A stretch of DNA of 64,000 bases from Rouxiella badensis (GTDB lineage: Bacteria; Pseudomonadota; Gammaproteobacteria; Enterobacterales; Enterobacteriaceae), in contig NZ_MRWE01000020.1 in the NCBI RefSeq assembly GCF_002093665.1, positions 1 through 64,000 on the forward strand. The letters run 5' to 3'. Below are positions 28,223 through 37,510 of the stretch, piece by piece (the first letter of the stretch is position 1; every line of letters begins with the position of its first letter). Both the position numbers and the translations under genes were made by a program. A model generated the notes under the pieces. It was not told the DNA's origin, did not search any database, and worked only from the letters and a program-made list of their open reading frames with translations.

Positions 28223-29530
28223 ATGATAAAAGTCACTTTCATGGGCGCGGGCAGCACCATCTTCGCCAAAAACGTGTTGGGCGATATTATGGCGACCCCG
28301 GCATTAAAAGAGGTGGATATTGCGTTATATGATATTGACGGTGCGCGCCTCAGCGAATCGTTGGCCATGTTGAACAATATCAACCGTAATACCAACGCCG
28401 GACGGGCGAAAATCACCCCCTACCTCGGCGTAGAGAATCGCCTCGCGGCACTCAAGAATGCCGACTACGTGGTGAATGCCATTCAGGTCGGTGGCTATGA
28501 CCCTTGCACCATCACCGATTTCGCCATCGCCAAAAAATACGGCCTACAGCAAACCATCGCCGATACCTTGGGAATTGGCGGTATCTTCCGTGCCCTGCGC
28601 ACGCTGCCGGTGATGTTTGATTTTGCACGGGATATCGAGGCGGTATGCCCTGACGCCTGGCTGCTGAACTATACCAATCCCATGGCGTCTTTGACCGGTG
28701 CCATGCTGCGTCATACCGGCGTGAAAACCGTCGGGCTATGCCACAGCGTTCAGGTCTGCGCGCAAACGCTGTTACAAAGCGTGGGGATGCCGACCGATGG
28801 CGTACAGTTCCATATCGCAGGCATTAACCATATGGCATGGCTGCTGGATATTCGCCGCCACGGTGAGGACCTTTACCCAGAGATCAAGCGTCGAGCCAAC
28901 GCCTTAGAGGGCAAGCACGATGACATGGTGCGCCACGAAATCATGAAGACCTTTGGCTACTATGTCACTGAATCCTCAGAACATAACGCTGAATACATGC
29001 CCTACTGGATTAAGCGTCACTATCCACAACTCATTGAGCGCTTCAATATTCCGCTCGATGAATATCCTCGCCGCTGCATTGAGCAGATTGAAAAGTGGCA
29101 GCAGCAGAAACTGGCGCTAACCCACGATGCCAACCTGACGCACCAGCGCAGCCATGAATATGCCTCTTACATCATTGAGGCCATTGAAACCGACAAACCT
29201 TATAAGATTGGCGGTAACGTGCTGAATACCGGCCTGATAACCAACCTGCCCGCCGAGGCCTGTGTCGAGGTCCCTTGCCTGGTAGACGGTCAGGGAGTCA
29301 GCCCTTGCTACGTCGGTAATTTGCCGGAGCAGCTCGCCGCGCTAAACCGCACCAATATCAATACCCAGTTACTGACCATTGAAGCAGCGGTCAGCCGCAA
29401 ACGTGAGGCTATTTACCACGCGGCGCTGCTCGACCCGCATACCTCTGCCGAGCTGTCTATCGATGACATTCGTAAGCTTTGCGACGAGCTTATCGACGCG
29501 CACGGCACATGGCTCCCTGCCTATCATTAA
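28223..29530 (+). CDS. melA: alpha-galactosidase, glycoside hydrolase family 4
   Basis: 435-residue GH4 enzyme hydrolysing melibiose or raffinose by an NAD+- and Mn2+-dependent redox mechanism in the cytoplasm. It has the N-terminal Rossmann motif MGAGSTIFAKNVLGDI, NYTNPMASLTGA near 149, metal-ligand Cys173 in GLCHSVQ and His203 in GINHMAW. A GGAGAG ribosome-binding site precedes the start. It is the first gene of a two-gene unit with the LacY-type permease. Confidence 0.95.
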   Translation: MIKVTFMGAGSTIFAKNVLGDIMATPALKEVDIALYDIDGARLSESLAMLNNINRNTNAGRAKITPYLGVENRLAALKNADYVVNAIQVGGYDPCTITDFAIAKKYGLQQTIADTLGIGGIFRALRTLPVMFDFARDIEAVCPDAWLLNYTNPMASLTGAMLRHTGVKTVGLCHSVQVCAQTLLQSVGMPTDGVQFHIAGINHMAWLLDIRRHGEDLYPEIKRRANALEGKHDDMVRHEIMKTFGYYVTESSEHNAEYMPYWIKRHYPQLIERFNIPLDEYPRRCIEQIEKWQQQKLALTHDANLTHQRSHEYASYIIEAIETDKPYKIGGNVLNTGLITNLPAEACVEVPCLVDGQGVSPCYVGNLPEQLAALNRTNINTQLLTIEAAVSRKREAIYHAALLDPHTSAELSIDDIRKLCDELIDAHGTWLPAYH

Positions 29531-29609
29531 TCATTAAATCAAGCTGTTACTGCATCAAAACCCATAAGGCGCAGGCCCGTTCTGCGCCGTCAAAAATGGA
29601 CGGTGGACC

Positions 29610-30878
29610 ATGTTCTATTTAAAAAACAAAAATTTTTGGATCTTCGGTGCCTTCTGTTTTTTCTATTTCTTTATCATTGGCGCGGTGATGCCTTTCTTCC
29701 CCATTTGGCTGCATGACGTCAATCATCTCGACCAGCGACAAACCGGCGTAGTCTTCGCCAGCATGGCACTGTTTGCCCTGATATTTCAGCCGGTATTTGG
29801 CTTCGTCACTGACAAGTTTGGACTGAAGAAACATCTGCTTTGGATGATTATCTTTCTGCTGCTGTTTCTGGCCCCGCTGTTTATCTATGTGTTCTCGCCG
29901 TTACTGCAAAGCAACTTCTTTTTAGGCGCGTTGCTGTGCGGGATTTATCTGGGCGTGGTGTGCAGCGGTGGGTCACCGGCCATTGAAGCCTACATCGAAA
30001 AAGTCAGCCGCCGCAGCCAGTTTGAGTATGGTCGCGCTCGTCTGTTTGGCTGCATTGGCTGGGCCATCTGCGCCTCTATCGTCGGCTATATGTTCACCAT
30101 CAACAATCAGTTTGCTTTTTGGCTGGCATCAAGCTTTGCGCTCGCCATGGCGGGCTTGCTCTATCTTTTCAAACCGGAAAAAGGCAATACGCTAAAAGTG
30201 GCGGACGGGCTGGCGTTGAACCATAACCCGGTGCAGCTAAAAACGGCGCTTGGCCTGCTGAAAATGCGCAAATTTTGGTATCTGGTGATGTATATCGTTG
30301 GCGTTGCCTGCGTGTACGACGTCTACGATCAGCAGTTCGCCAACTTCTTTACCTCTTTCTTCCGCGACAGGCACGCCGGTACCCAGGCGTTTGGATATGT
30401 GACCACGCTAGGCGAGTTTCTCAATGCTTTCATCATGTTCTTTGCGCCGCTTATCATCAATCGCATTGGCGGCAAGAATGCGCTGCTGATTGCCGGACTG
30501 ATTATGTCGGTGCGGATTATAGGCTCGTCGCAGGCGGAGTCGGTTACGGCGGTGATTTTACTCAAGACGCTGCATATGTTTGAAGTGCCGTTCCTGCTGG
30601 TGGGCATTTTCAAATACATCACCACCCAATTTAACGTCAATCTTTCCGCCTCCATTTATCTGTGGGGTTACTGCTTCTTCAAGCAGCTATCGGCGATAGG
30701 TATGTCTTATGCGGCAGGTCTGATGTACGTCAACTATGGTTTCAAAACTTCTTATCTGATGCTGGGATGCATTGCGCTGCTGTTCACCCTCATTTCGGCC
30801 TTTGTTCTGAGCGGTAAAGCGGCGATTGTCGAGGAAGAAGGCCTGCACGCGCCTGCTCCGCGGCCTGCTGCGCAATGA
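29610..30878 (+). CDS. oligosaccharide:H+ symporter, LacY/RafB/MelY type
   Basis: 422-residue twelve-helix permease highly similar to LacY throughout. All residues needed for LacY sugar binding and proton coupling fall at the same numbers: Glu126, Arg144, Trp151, Glu269, Arg302, His322 and Glu325. It lies 79 bases downstream of melA, so the likely cargo is melibiose or raffinose, like plasmid RafB or Enterobacter MelY. E. coli melA is instead paired with the unrelated GPH-family MelB. Lactose transport is also possible, but no beta-galactosidase gene is nearby. Confidence 0.92.
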   Translation: MFYLKNKNFWIFGAFCFFYFFIIGAVMPFFPIWLHDVNHLDQRQTGVVFASMALFALIFQPVFGFVTDKFGLKKHLLWMIIFLLLFLAPLFIYVFSPLLQSNFFLGALLCGIYLGVVCSGGSPAIEAYIEKVSRRSQFEYGRARLFGCIGWAICASIVGYMFTINNQFAFWLASSFALAMAGLLYLFKPEKGNTLKVADGLALNHNPVQLKTALGLLKMRKFWYLVMYIVGVACVYDVYDQQFANFFTSFFRDRHAGTQAFGYVTTLGEFLNAFIMFFAPLIINRIGGKNALLIAGLIMSVRIIGSSQAESVTAVILLKTLHMFEVPFLLVGIFKYITTQFNVNLSASIYLWGYCFFKQLSAIGMSYAAGLMYVNYGFKTSYLMLGCIALLFTLISAFVLSGKAAIVEEEGLHAPAPRPAAQ

Positions 30879-30932
30879 ACCCCTGGCCCACTCACCCCTT
30901 GAGGAGACGCTCTTGCAGGAAACGATGAGGTT

Positions 30933-30964
30933 GCGCAGAACTGACGGGCGGGGTTGTTCTGCGC
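30933..30964 (+). terminator. hairpin after the melibiose permease gene
   Basis: GCGCAGAAC pairs with GTTCTGCGC (9 bp, 14-base loop), followed by GGCCCCTTT. It is strong as a stem but has only a short T-run. Confidence 0.4.
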
Positions 30965-31016
30965 GGCCCCTTTAACAGGGCTTCAACCTTAATTTATTGA
31001 ATATAATAAACTTAAA

Positions 31017-32141
31017 TTACTCACCCCAGGTTCTTTCGAGCACGCTAATCCAATTTTTATGGCAGATTTTCTCCAGCAGCGAAGTGTTATATCCCGCCTT
31101 GCGCAGCGCGGCTTCGAACTTGCGCAGGCCGCGCACATCGACCATGTCCGGTGTCAGTGTTACGCCGTCGAAGTCTGAGCCAAAGCCCACTTTGTCTTCA
31201 CCGAGTTTCTCGACCAGGTAATCGACGTGGCGCACCATATCGAGCACCGAGGCGTCCGGGGATTTTTGCCCGTCTTCGCGCAGGAATGACATGCCAAAGT
31301 TCACGCCGACAAAGCCGCCGCTCTCTTTAATCGCCTCGAGCTGTTTGTCGGTCAGATTGCGTGACTGAGCGCTGAGTGCATGGGCATTAGAGTGGCTGGC
31401 CACCAGCGGTGCGTCGCTGTGTTTTGCCACCTGCCAGAAACCTTTTTCATCCAGATGCGACAGGTCAACCATGATGCGTTTCTGATTACAGGCCTTGACC
31501 AGCTTAATCCCCAGCTCGGTGAGTCCCGGTCCGAGGTCTGGCGATGACGGAAATTTGAACGGCACGCCGTGCCCAAAGATGTTCGGACGGCTCCAGACTG
31601 GGCCAATCGAACGCAGCCCCATCGCGTAGAACACGTCCAGCAGATAGAGGTCAGGGTCAATCGCCTCGGCGCCTTCAATATGCATAACCACAGCTAATGA
31701 TTGATTTTGTATCGACTCACGGATTTCTTTCGCGCTGCGGCAAATTTTTACCGCGCCCGCGGAGGCTTTTTCGATACGCAGCAAAAACGCCATCATGCCA
31801 ATTGTGACGTCACGCGCAGAATTGAAATCTGGCGTCGGAGAAAAATCGGGATGCTTATTAGTACCTTCCAACAGGAAACGAGTATCAATTCCTGAACCCG
31901 GCACGATACTTGCTTCTTCCGTTAAGTCAGGCAGCTTCGGTGAGGGAACATAGGCCGCGAACAGGCCTCCGGCAAAGCCTGCCTCACGGCAGCGTGCCAG
32001 GTCCATTTGCCCGCAGGCGGGACCTTCCAGAAACGCGTGTTGCGGATTTTGGCGATGATTTAACCAAAGTTGCAGTAAAACGTCGTTATGTCCGTCAAAT
32101 ACCGGTACCGGGCCTTCAGTTGCGCTGACTATGTTATTCAT
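31017..32141 (-). CDS. membrane-dipeptidase family (M19) dipeptidase
   Basis: 374-residue M19 dipeptidase with a binuclear zinc site. Ligand motifs seen are FDGHNDV (His18, Asp20), VMHIEGAEAI near 152, MVDLSHLDEKGF near 224, VASHSNAHAL near 247, and GFGSDFDGV near 321. No signal peptide is visible, so it is probably cytoplasmic. M19 enzymes commonly accept dipeptides with a C-terminal D-residue. It is divergent from a peptide ABC operon that ends in a D-aminopeptidase-like gene, suggesting a shared role in D-peptide use (inference). Confidence 0.88.
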   Translation of the reverse strand: MNNIVSATEGPVPVFDGHNDVLLQLWLNHRQNPQHAFLEGPACGQMDLARCREAGFAGGLFAAYVPSPKLPDLTEEASIVPGSGIDTRFLLEGTNKHPDFSPTPDFNSARDVTIGMMAFLLRIEKASAGAVKICRSAKEIRESIQNQSLAVVMHIEGAEAIDPDLYLLDVFYAMGLRSIGPVWSRPNIFGHGVPFKFPSSPDLGPGLTELGIKLVKACNQKRIMVDLSHLDEKGFWQVAKHSDAPLVASHSNAHALSAQSRNLTDKQLEAIKESGGFVGVNFGMSFLREDGQKSPDASVLDMVRHVDYLVEKLGEDKVGFGSDFDGVTLTPDMVDVRGLRKFEAALRKAGYNTSLLEKICHKNWISVLERTWGE

Positions 32142-32384
32142 AAAAAAGGTCTACCCTTGGTTAAGCACGACAGGAATGATTCAGCCTCGCTCTTAAAAGG
32201 TGCAATTCATTTCTGAATCGCACCACGCATGAGCAAAATTTCACATTACATTTTCTTGTGAAAACGGCGCATCGTGGCGCGGCTGCGATGCCGTCCATTA
32301 GAGACAAAGCGCAGCGGACAAGTCAAGGGCAGGACCTAATAAAATTAAATTTTAAGTTTAAATATCAACACGATGGGAGTCCTC

Positions 32385-33980
32385 ATGGTCACAAGGCGTA
32401 GTTTTATTACCGGTTTCGCAGCAATGCCTGTTTTATCTTACCTCAGCCTCGATAATGTCTTCGCAGCCACGCCCAAAAACATCCTGGTGATGGCGCTTCA
32501 GCTCGATATCATTACCAGCCTTGACCCGCATGAAGCCTTCGAATCCGTCGGTGAAGAAGTCACTGGCAACCTGTATCAGCAGTTGGTTAAACCTAAACTT
32601 ACCGCAGCGAACGAAATTGAAGGCGACCTGGCGCTCTCCTGGACCGCCTCTGACGACAAAAAAACCTTCACCTTCAAGATGGACCCGAACGCAAAATTCG
32701 CCGACGGCACGCCGCTCACCGCCGAAGATGCCGCCTTCTCTCTTCAGCGCGTGGTGAAACTCGATAAAAGCCCGGCCTACATCATCAACCAGTTTGGCTA
32801 TACCAAAGACAACGTCGAGCAGTTTATCAGCGCACCAGACAAACAAACGTTGGTTATCAAAACTGCCGAACCGGCCTCTGAATCCTTCCTGCTCTACTGT
32901 CTGTCGGCCAACGTGGGTTCCGTGGTACAGAAGTCAGCCTGCCTTGCCAACCAGAAAGGGGATGACCTCGGCAACGCGTGGCTGAAAACCAACAGCGCCG
33001 GTTCGGGTGCCTTCAAGCTGCGTACCTGGAAAGTCAGTGAAACGGTGATCCTCGAGAGCAACAAAAATAATCCTCACGCCGGGAAAATCGAACGGGTCAT
33101 TATCCGCCACATCGTTGACCCGTCCGCGCAGCTGTTGATGCTGCAAAAAGGCGATGTCGATATCGCGCGCAACCTGACCACCGAACAGCTGCGACCGCTG
33201 CAAAACGACAAGAACTTCACGCTGGTGAGTAAAGGTATCGCCGGTACCCTGATGGTCTCCGCCAACGTCGCCAACCCTAACCTTGCCAAACCTCAGGTCT
33301 GGCAGGCGATAAAATGGGCGTTGGATTACGAAAGTATTCAGAAAAACATCATCCCGCTGACCCACAAAATTCACCAGAGCTTCCTGCCGGAGGGTTTCCC
33401 TGCCGCGGTGAACACCATCATGTACAAACGTGATGTCACCAAAGCCAAGGCGCTGCTGGCCGAGGCCGGTTTCCCGAACGGTTTCGAGGTCACGCTCGAC
33501 CACTATTCAGCCTCGCCTTCCGCCGATATTGCCCAGGCGATTCAGTCCAACCTAGGCGAAATCGGCATCAAGGTCACCCTGCTGGCCGCCGAGAGCCGTC
33601 AGGTGCTGACCAAGATGCGTGCCCGTCAACAGCAGCTGGCACTGACCCAGTGGGGCGCTGACTATTTTGATCCGAACTCTAACGCCGAGGCTTTTTGCAG
33701 CAACCCTGACAACACCACCAACGCCAAGAGCCGGACGCTGGCATGGCGCTGTAGCTGGCAGGACAAGGCCATTTCTGATCTCAGCACCCAGGCGCTGCAC
33801 GAGTCGGATCCGGCCACCCGCATCAAGCTTTATGAGCAGCTACAAACCCAGCACATGGAAAACAGCCCGTTCATGATAATGTTCCAGCCGACGTTAACCG
33901 CCGCCTGCCGTCATGATATTAGCGGCGTGGTATTAACGGTCATGAGCACCAGTCCCTACGAGAAGGTTGTTAAAGCGTGA
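32385..33980 (+). CDS. peptide ABC transporter substrate-binding protein with Tat signal
   Basis: 531-residue family 5 (DppA/OppA/NikA-type) binding protein. The N-terminus MVTRRSFITGFAAMPVLSY has a twin-arginine motif (T-R-R-S-F-I), and the hydrophobic stretch ends near VFAAT. This suggests folded export by Tat, unlike most enteric Dpp proteins. Core motifs are ASDDKKTFTFKMDPNAKFAD and DGTPLTAEDAAFSLQRV. The start at 32385 has GGGAG five bases upstream. The ATG at 32373 lacks one. It is clearly paralogous to the binding protein at 57501-59069. First gene of a five-gene importer. Confidence 0.9.
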   Translation: MVTRRSFITGFAAMPVLSYLSLDNVFAATPKNILVMALQLDIITSLDPHEAFESVGEEVTGNLYQQLVKPKLTAANEIEGDLALSWTASDDKKTFTFKMDPNAKFADGTPLTAEDAAFSLQRVVKLDKSPAYIINQFGYTKDNVEQFISAPDKQTLVIKTAEPASESFLLYCLSANVGSVVQKSACLANQKGDDLGNAWLKTNSAGSGAFKLRTWKVSETVILESNKNNPHAGKIERVIIRHIVDPSAQLLMLQKGDVDIARNLTTEQLRPLQNDKNFTLVSKGIAGTLMVSANVANPNLAKPQVWQAIKWALDYESIQKNIIPLTHKIHQSFLPEGFPAAVNTIMYKRDVTKAKALLAEAGFPNGFEVTLDHYSASPSADIAQAIQSNLGEIGIKVTLLAAESRQVLTKMRARQQQLALTQWGADYFDPNSNAEAFCSNPDNTTNAKSRTLAWRCSWQDKAISDLSTQALHESDPATRIKLYEQLQTQHMENSPFMIMFQPTLTAACRHDISGVVLTVMSTSPYEKVVKA

Positions 33981-34990
33981 GCAAGAGACTCAACAGTTTT
34001 CTGAGTACCTGCATCAGCGTTTGTCTTACTTTGTTTGGCCTGTCGGTGATTACCTTCTTTATAGGCAGGGTGATGCCGACAGATCCGGTGCTGGCTGCGG
34101 TTGGCGATAACGCACCGGAATCGGTTGTCGAACGTGTACGTCATGAAATGGGGCTGGATCAGCCCCTTTGGATGCAGTTCCTCCACTATCTCGTTCAGTT
34201 GGCTCACGGTGACCTTGGTCGCTCTGCGGTAACCTCGAATCTGGTGACCAGCGACATTGCGCGCTACTTCCCCGCTACGCTCGAGCTTGCCACCGCGGCG
34301 ATTATTATCGCCGCGGTCATCGGCATTCCGCTTGGCGTATGGGCGGCAACGCGTCAGGGAAGCTGGATTGATCAGACCATTCGCGTCGTCTGTCTGGCGG
34401 GACACTCCCTGCCGGTATTCGTACTCGCGCTGCTCAGCCTGCTGATTTTCTACTCGGTGCTCGGCATTGCGCCAGGCCCCGGCCGTCAGGACATCATTTA
34501 TCAGGACATGATCCCACAGGTGACCGGTTTACTTACGGTCGATTCCCTGCTGGCGGGCGACATCGGCGCATTCTGGGACGCACTGGCGCACATGGTGCAG
34601 CCGGTGCTGATTCTGGCCTATTTCAGCATGGCCTACATCACCCGCATGACCCGGACCTTTATGCTCAATGCGCTTAGCGGTGAATACGTTATCACCGCGC
34701 GCGCCAAGGGACTCTCGGCAAGCCGCGTTATCTGGAAACACGCCTTCCCGACGGTGGGCGTGCAGCTGATTACCGTCCTGGCGCTGACCTATGCCGGTCT
34801 GCTCGAAGGCGCGGTGGTGACCGAAAATGTCTTCTCGTGGCCGGGCCTCGGACAGTATCTCACCGTCTCTCTGATGAACGCCGACATGAACCCGGTCATC
34901 GGTTCCACGTTGCTGATTGGCGCGATTTACGTGCTGCTCAATCTGCTTGCCGACCTTCTCTATCGACTTCTGGATCCTCGCGTAAAATGA
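33977..34990 (+). CDS. peptide ABC transporter permease (DppB-like)
   Basis: 337-residue permease with a first membrane helix near the N-terminus, a large periplasmic loop and the conserved EAA region YVITARAKGLSASRVIWKHA. It starts at GTG, which overlaps the previous stop in GTGA, and is therefore translationally coupled. The C-terminus LLYRLLDPRVK is typical of DppB/NikB proteins. Confidence 0.9.
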   Translation: MSKRLNSFLSTCISVCLTLFGLSVITFFIGRVMPTDPVLAAVGDNAPESVVERVRHEMGLDQPLWMQFLHYLVQLAHGDLGRSAVTSNLVTSDIARYFPATLELATAAIIIAAVIGIPLGVWAATRQGSWIDQTIRVVCLAGHSLPVFVLALLSLLIFYSVLGIAPGPGRQDIIYQDMIPQVTGLLTVDSLLAGDIGAFWDALAHMVQPVLILAYFSMAYITRMTRTFMLNALSGEYVITARAKGLSASRVIWKHAFPTVGVQLITVLALTYAGLLEGAVVTENVFSWPGLGQYLTVSLMNADMNPVIGSTLLIGAIYVLLNLLADLLYRLLDPRVK

Positions 34991-35901
34991 CCCGCTTAAT
35001 TTCACGAACGGGGTCACGAGCATGGCTGCTCGATGAGACCCCTAAAACACGTACTCAGGCCGTTTGGGGAAGACGCTATCGTATCTGGCTTGGCCTGCGC
35101 TCCAACCCGCTGGCGCTGATTGGCCTGGTGACTGTACTGTTGGTGCTGGCTATTTCGCTCTGCGCACCGCTGCTGACGCACTATCATCCGGGCGACCAGG
35201 ATCTCGCCAACCGTCTCGCCAAACCTTCTGCACTGCACCTGTTGGGCACCGACGAACTGGGGCGCGATACCTATAGCCGCATCCTCTATGGCGGACGCAT
35301 CACGCTCGGCATGGTGATTGTGGTGGTCGCCATCGTCGCCCCACTCGGTCTGCTGATTGGCTGTGTGGCCGGCTATGCTGGTGGGCTGGTTGACCGCATC
35401 CTGATGCGTATCACCGACGTGTTTCTGGCCTTCCCGCGCCTGATTTTAGCGCTGGCGTTCGTCGCGGCGCTCAAACCGGGCATCGAGAGCGCCATTCTCG
35501 CCATCGCCCTCACCGCCTGGCCGCCTTACGCTCGACTGGCCCGCGCCGAAACCATGCAGGTACGCGGCACCGACTATATCGCCGCCTGCCGTCTGACCGG
35601 GGCAACGCCTGCGCGCATTGTGATGCGCCATATCATGCCGCTGTGTGTGCCAAGCCTGGTGGTTCGCGTCACGCTGGACATGAGCTCGATTATCATCACC
35701 GCCGCCAGCCTCGGCTTTCTGGGCATGGGCGCACAGCCGCCGTCGCCGGAATGGGGCGCGATGATTGCAACCGCACGACGTTTCCTGTTCAGCGAATGGT
35801 GGGTTCCGCTCATTCCCGCAATCGCTATTTTTGTCACCTCGCTGGCCTTTAATTTTCTCGGCGATGGTTTGCGTGACGTCCTCGATCCTAAGGAACGCTA
35901 A
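34987..35901 (+). CDS. peptide ABC transporter permease (DppC-like)
   Basis: 304-residue permease. After a cytoplasmic N-terminal tail it shows LRSNPLALIGLVTVLLVLA, then LLGTDELGRDTYSRILYGGR, characteristic of DppC/OppC, and the EAA loop DYIAACRLTGATPARIVMRHI. The start at 34987 is coupled to the previous gene by ATGA. Longer in-frame extensions overlap that gene and are not used. Confidence 0.9.
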   Translation: MTRLISRTGSRAWLLDETPKTRTQAVWGRRYRIWLGLRSNPLALIGLVTVLLVLAISLCAPLLTHYHPGDQDLANRLAKPSALHLLGTDELGRDTYSRILYGGRITLGMVIVVVAIVAPLGLLIGCVAGYAGGLVDRILMRITDVFLAFPRLILALAFVAALKPGIESAILAIALTAWPPYARLARAETMQVRGTDYIAACRLTGATPARIVMRHIMPLCVPSLVVRVTLDMSSIIITAASLGFLGMGAQPPSPEWGAMIATARRFLFSEWWVPLIPAIAIFVTSLAFNFLGDGLRDVLDPKER

Positions 35902-36731
35902 TGCTGGTCGATATCAAGAATTTACATATCACGTTTGAAACCCGCAGCGGCAGCTTTGACGCCGTACGCGGCGTTTCTCTGTCTCTGGGCAAAGAAAAGC
36001 TCGGCATCGTGGGCGAGAGCGGCTCCGGCAAATCGTTGACCGCCCGCTGTCTGATGAACCTGCTGCCCTCCAGCGCCAAATGCCGCGCCGATACCCTCTC
36101 CTTCGACGGTATCGACCTGCGTAACGCCGGTGAAAAGCAGATGCGACAAATTCGCGGCAAGCGCGTCGGCTTTATTTTACAGGACCCGAAATATTCTCTG
36201 AATCCGGTGATGACCATCGGCAAACAGGTGGCCGAGGCGTGGCAGACGCACAAGGGCGGCAGCAAACGTCAGGCGATGGAAGCGGCTATCGACTTGTTGG
36301 ATCAGGTGCGTATCCGTGACCCGCACAAGGTGGCAGAACGCTACGCGCACGAGGTCTCGGGCGGGATGGGCCAGCGCGTCATGATAGCCATGATGCTGGC
36401 ACCGGACCCGGAGCTGATGATTGCCGACGAGCCGACCAGCGCGCTCGATGCCACGGTTCAGGCCGAAATACTGCGCCTGCTCGACGATTTGGTGTCGAGC
36501 CGGGGAATGGGGTTGATTCTCATCAGCCACGACCTGCCGCTGGTGTCCAAATTCTGCGATCGCGTGGCGGTAATGTATGCCGGTCGCATCGTCGAAACGT
36601 TACAGGCGGGCGAACTGCGCCACGCCAAACATCCTTACACCCGTGGCCTGCTGGAATGCCTGCCTTCGCTGATGCATCCGAGAGACAGACTGCCGATTTT
36701 GGTTCGCGACGAGGCGTGGAAGACAGCATGA
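35901..36731 (+). CDS. peptide ABC transporter ATP-binding protein (DppD-like, short)
   Basis: 276-residue ATPase. Walker A is GESGSGKS near residue 38, the signature VSGGMGQR near 151 and Walker [13 protein letters not shown] near 171. It is shorter than OppD/DppD (about 330 residues), with little of the usual C-terminal extension, as in NikD. TAATG couples it to the permease gene. Confidence 0.9.
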   Translation: MLVDIKNLHITFETRSGSFDAVRGVSLSLGKEKLGIVGESGSGKSLTARCLMNLLPSSAKCRADTLSFDGIDLRNAGEKQMRQIRGKRVGFILQDPKYSLNPVMTIGKQVAEAWQTHKGGSKRQAMEAAIDLLDQVRIRDPHKVAERYAHEVSGGMGQRVMIAMMLAPDPELMIADEPTSALDATVQAEILRLLDDLVSSRGMGLILISHDLPLVSKFCDRVAVMYAGRIVETLQAGELRHAKHPYTRGLLECLPSLMHPRDRLPILVRDEAWKTA

Positions 36732-37474
36732 TTACTTTAGACCAATTGCGCATCTCGTTCGGCGATACCGAAGTCGTAAAAGGGGTCAGTTTTCACGTCG
36801 CCAATGGTGAAAGCTTTGGCATTGTGGGCGAAAGCGGCTCTGGAAAATCCACTATCCTACGCGCATTGGCCGGGCTGAATCAGCACTGGTCCGGCTCGAT
36901 GGACATCGGCGGTGAAGCCCAGACCACAAAGCGGGCAAAACGCTTTTACCGCAGGGTACAAATGGTGTTTCAAGACCCCTATGGCTCGCTGCATCCGCGT
37001 CAAACCATTGACCGCATACTGGCCGAGCCGCTGGTAGTGCACGGTTTTCTGAACATTGAAAAACGCATTGCCGATGCGCTAAGCGAAGTGGCCCTGCCGC
37101 AGAGCGTGCGTTTTCGCTTCCCTCACCAGCTTTCGGGCGGTCAGCGCCAGCGCGTTGCCATTGCCCGTGCGCTGATTTCGGAACCCCAGGTTCTGTTGCT
37201 CGACGAACCCACCTCCGCCCTCGACGTTTCGGTACAGGCCGAAATTCTGAACCTGTTGACCGATATCAGAGAGCAAAAAAAGCTGACCTATGTGATGGTG
37301 ACGCACAATTTAGCCGTCGTAACGCATCTTTGCACCAGAATCGGAGTCATGATCGGTGGTCAAATGGTCGAGCTTGTGAGTGCGAACGATTTACGGGCGG
37401 GTAACGTTACACATCCGCACACCGCCGAGCTCAGAAAGTTGAGTCTGAATCTCGAAGAGCCGGAAATCGACTGA
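36728..37474 (+). CDS. peptide ABC transporter ATP-binding protein (DppF-like, short)
   Basis: 248-residue ATPase with Walker A GESGSGKST near residue 36, MVFQDPYGSLHPRQ in the Q-loop region, signature LSGGQRQR and Walker [13 protein letters not shown]. It pairs with the DppD-like subunit to energise the importer. The start at 36728 overlaps the previous stop by ATGA. An in-frame ATG at 36656 lies inside the preceding gene. Confidence 0.9.
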   Translation: MITLDQLRISFGDTEVVKGVSFHVANGESFGIVGESGSGKSTILRALAGLNQHWSGSMDIGGEAQTTKRAKRFYRRVQMVFQDPYGSLHPRQTIDRILAEPLVVHGFLNIEKRIADALSEVALPQSVRFRFPHQLSGGQRQRVAIARALISEPQVLLLDEPTSALDVSVQAEILNLLTDIREQKKLTYVMVTHNLAVVTHLCTRIGVMIGGQMVELVSANDLRAGNVTHPHTAELRKLSLNLEEPEID

Positions 37475-37510
37475 GGCTTAACCAAATATAGATTAGCCAA
37501 GGATAATGGA

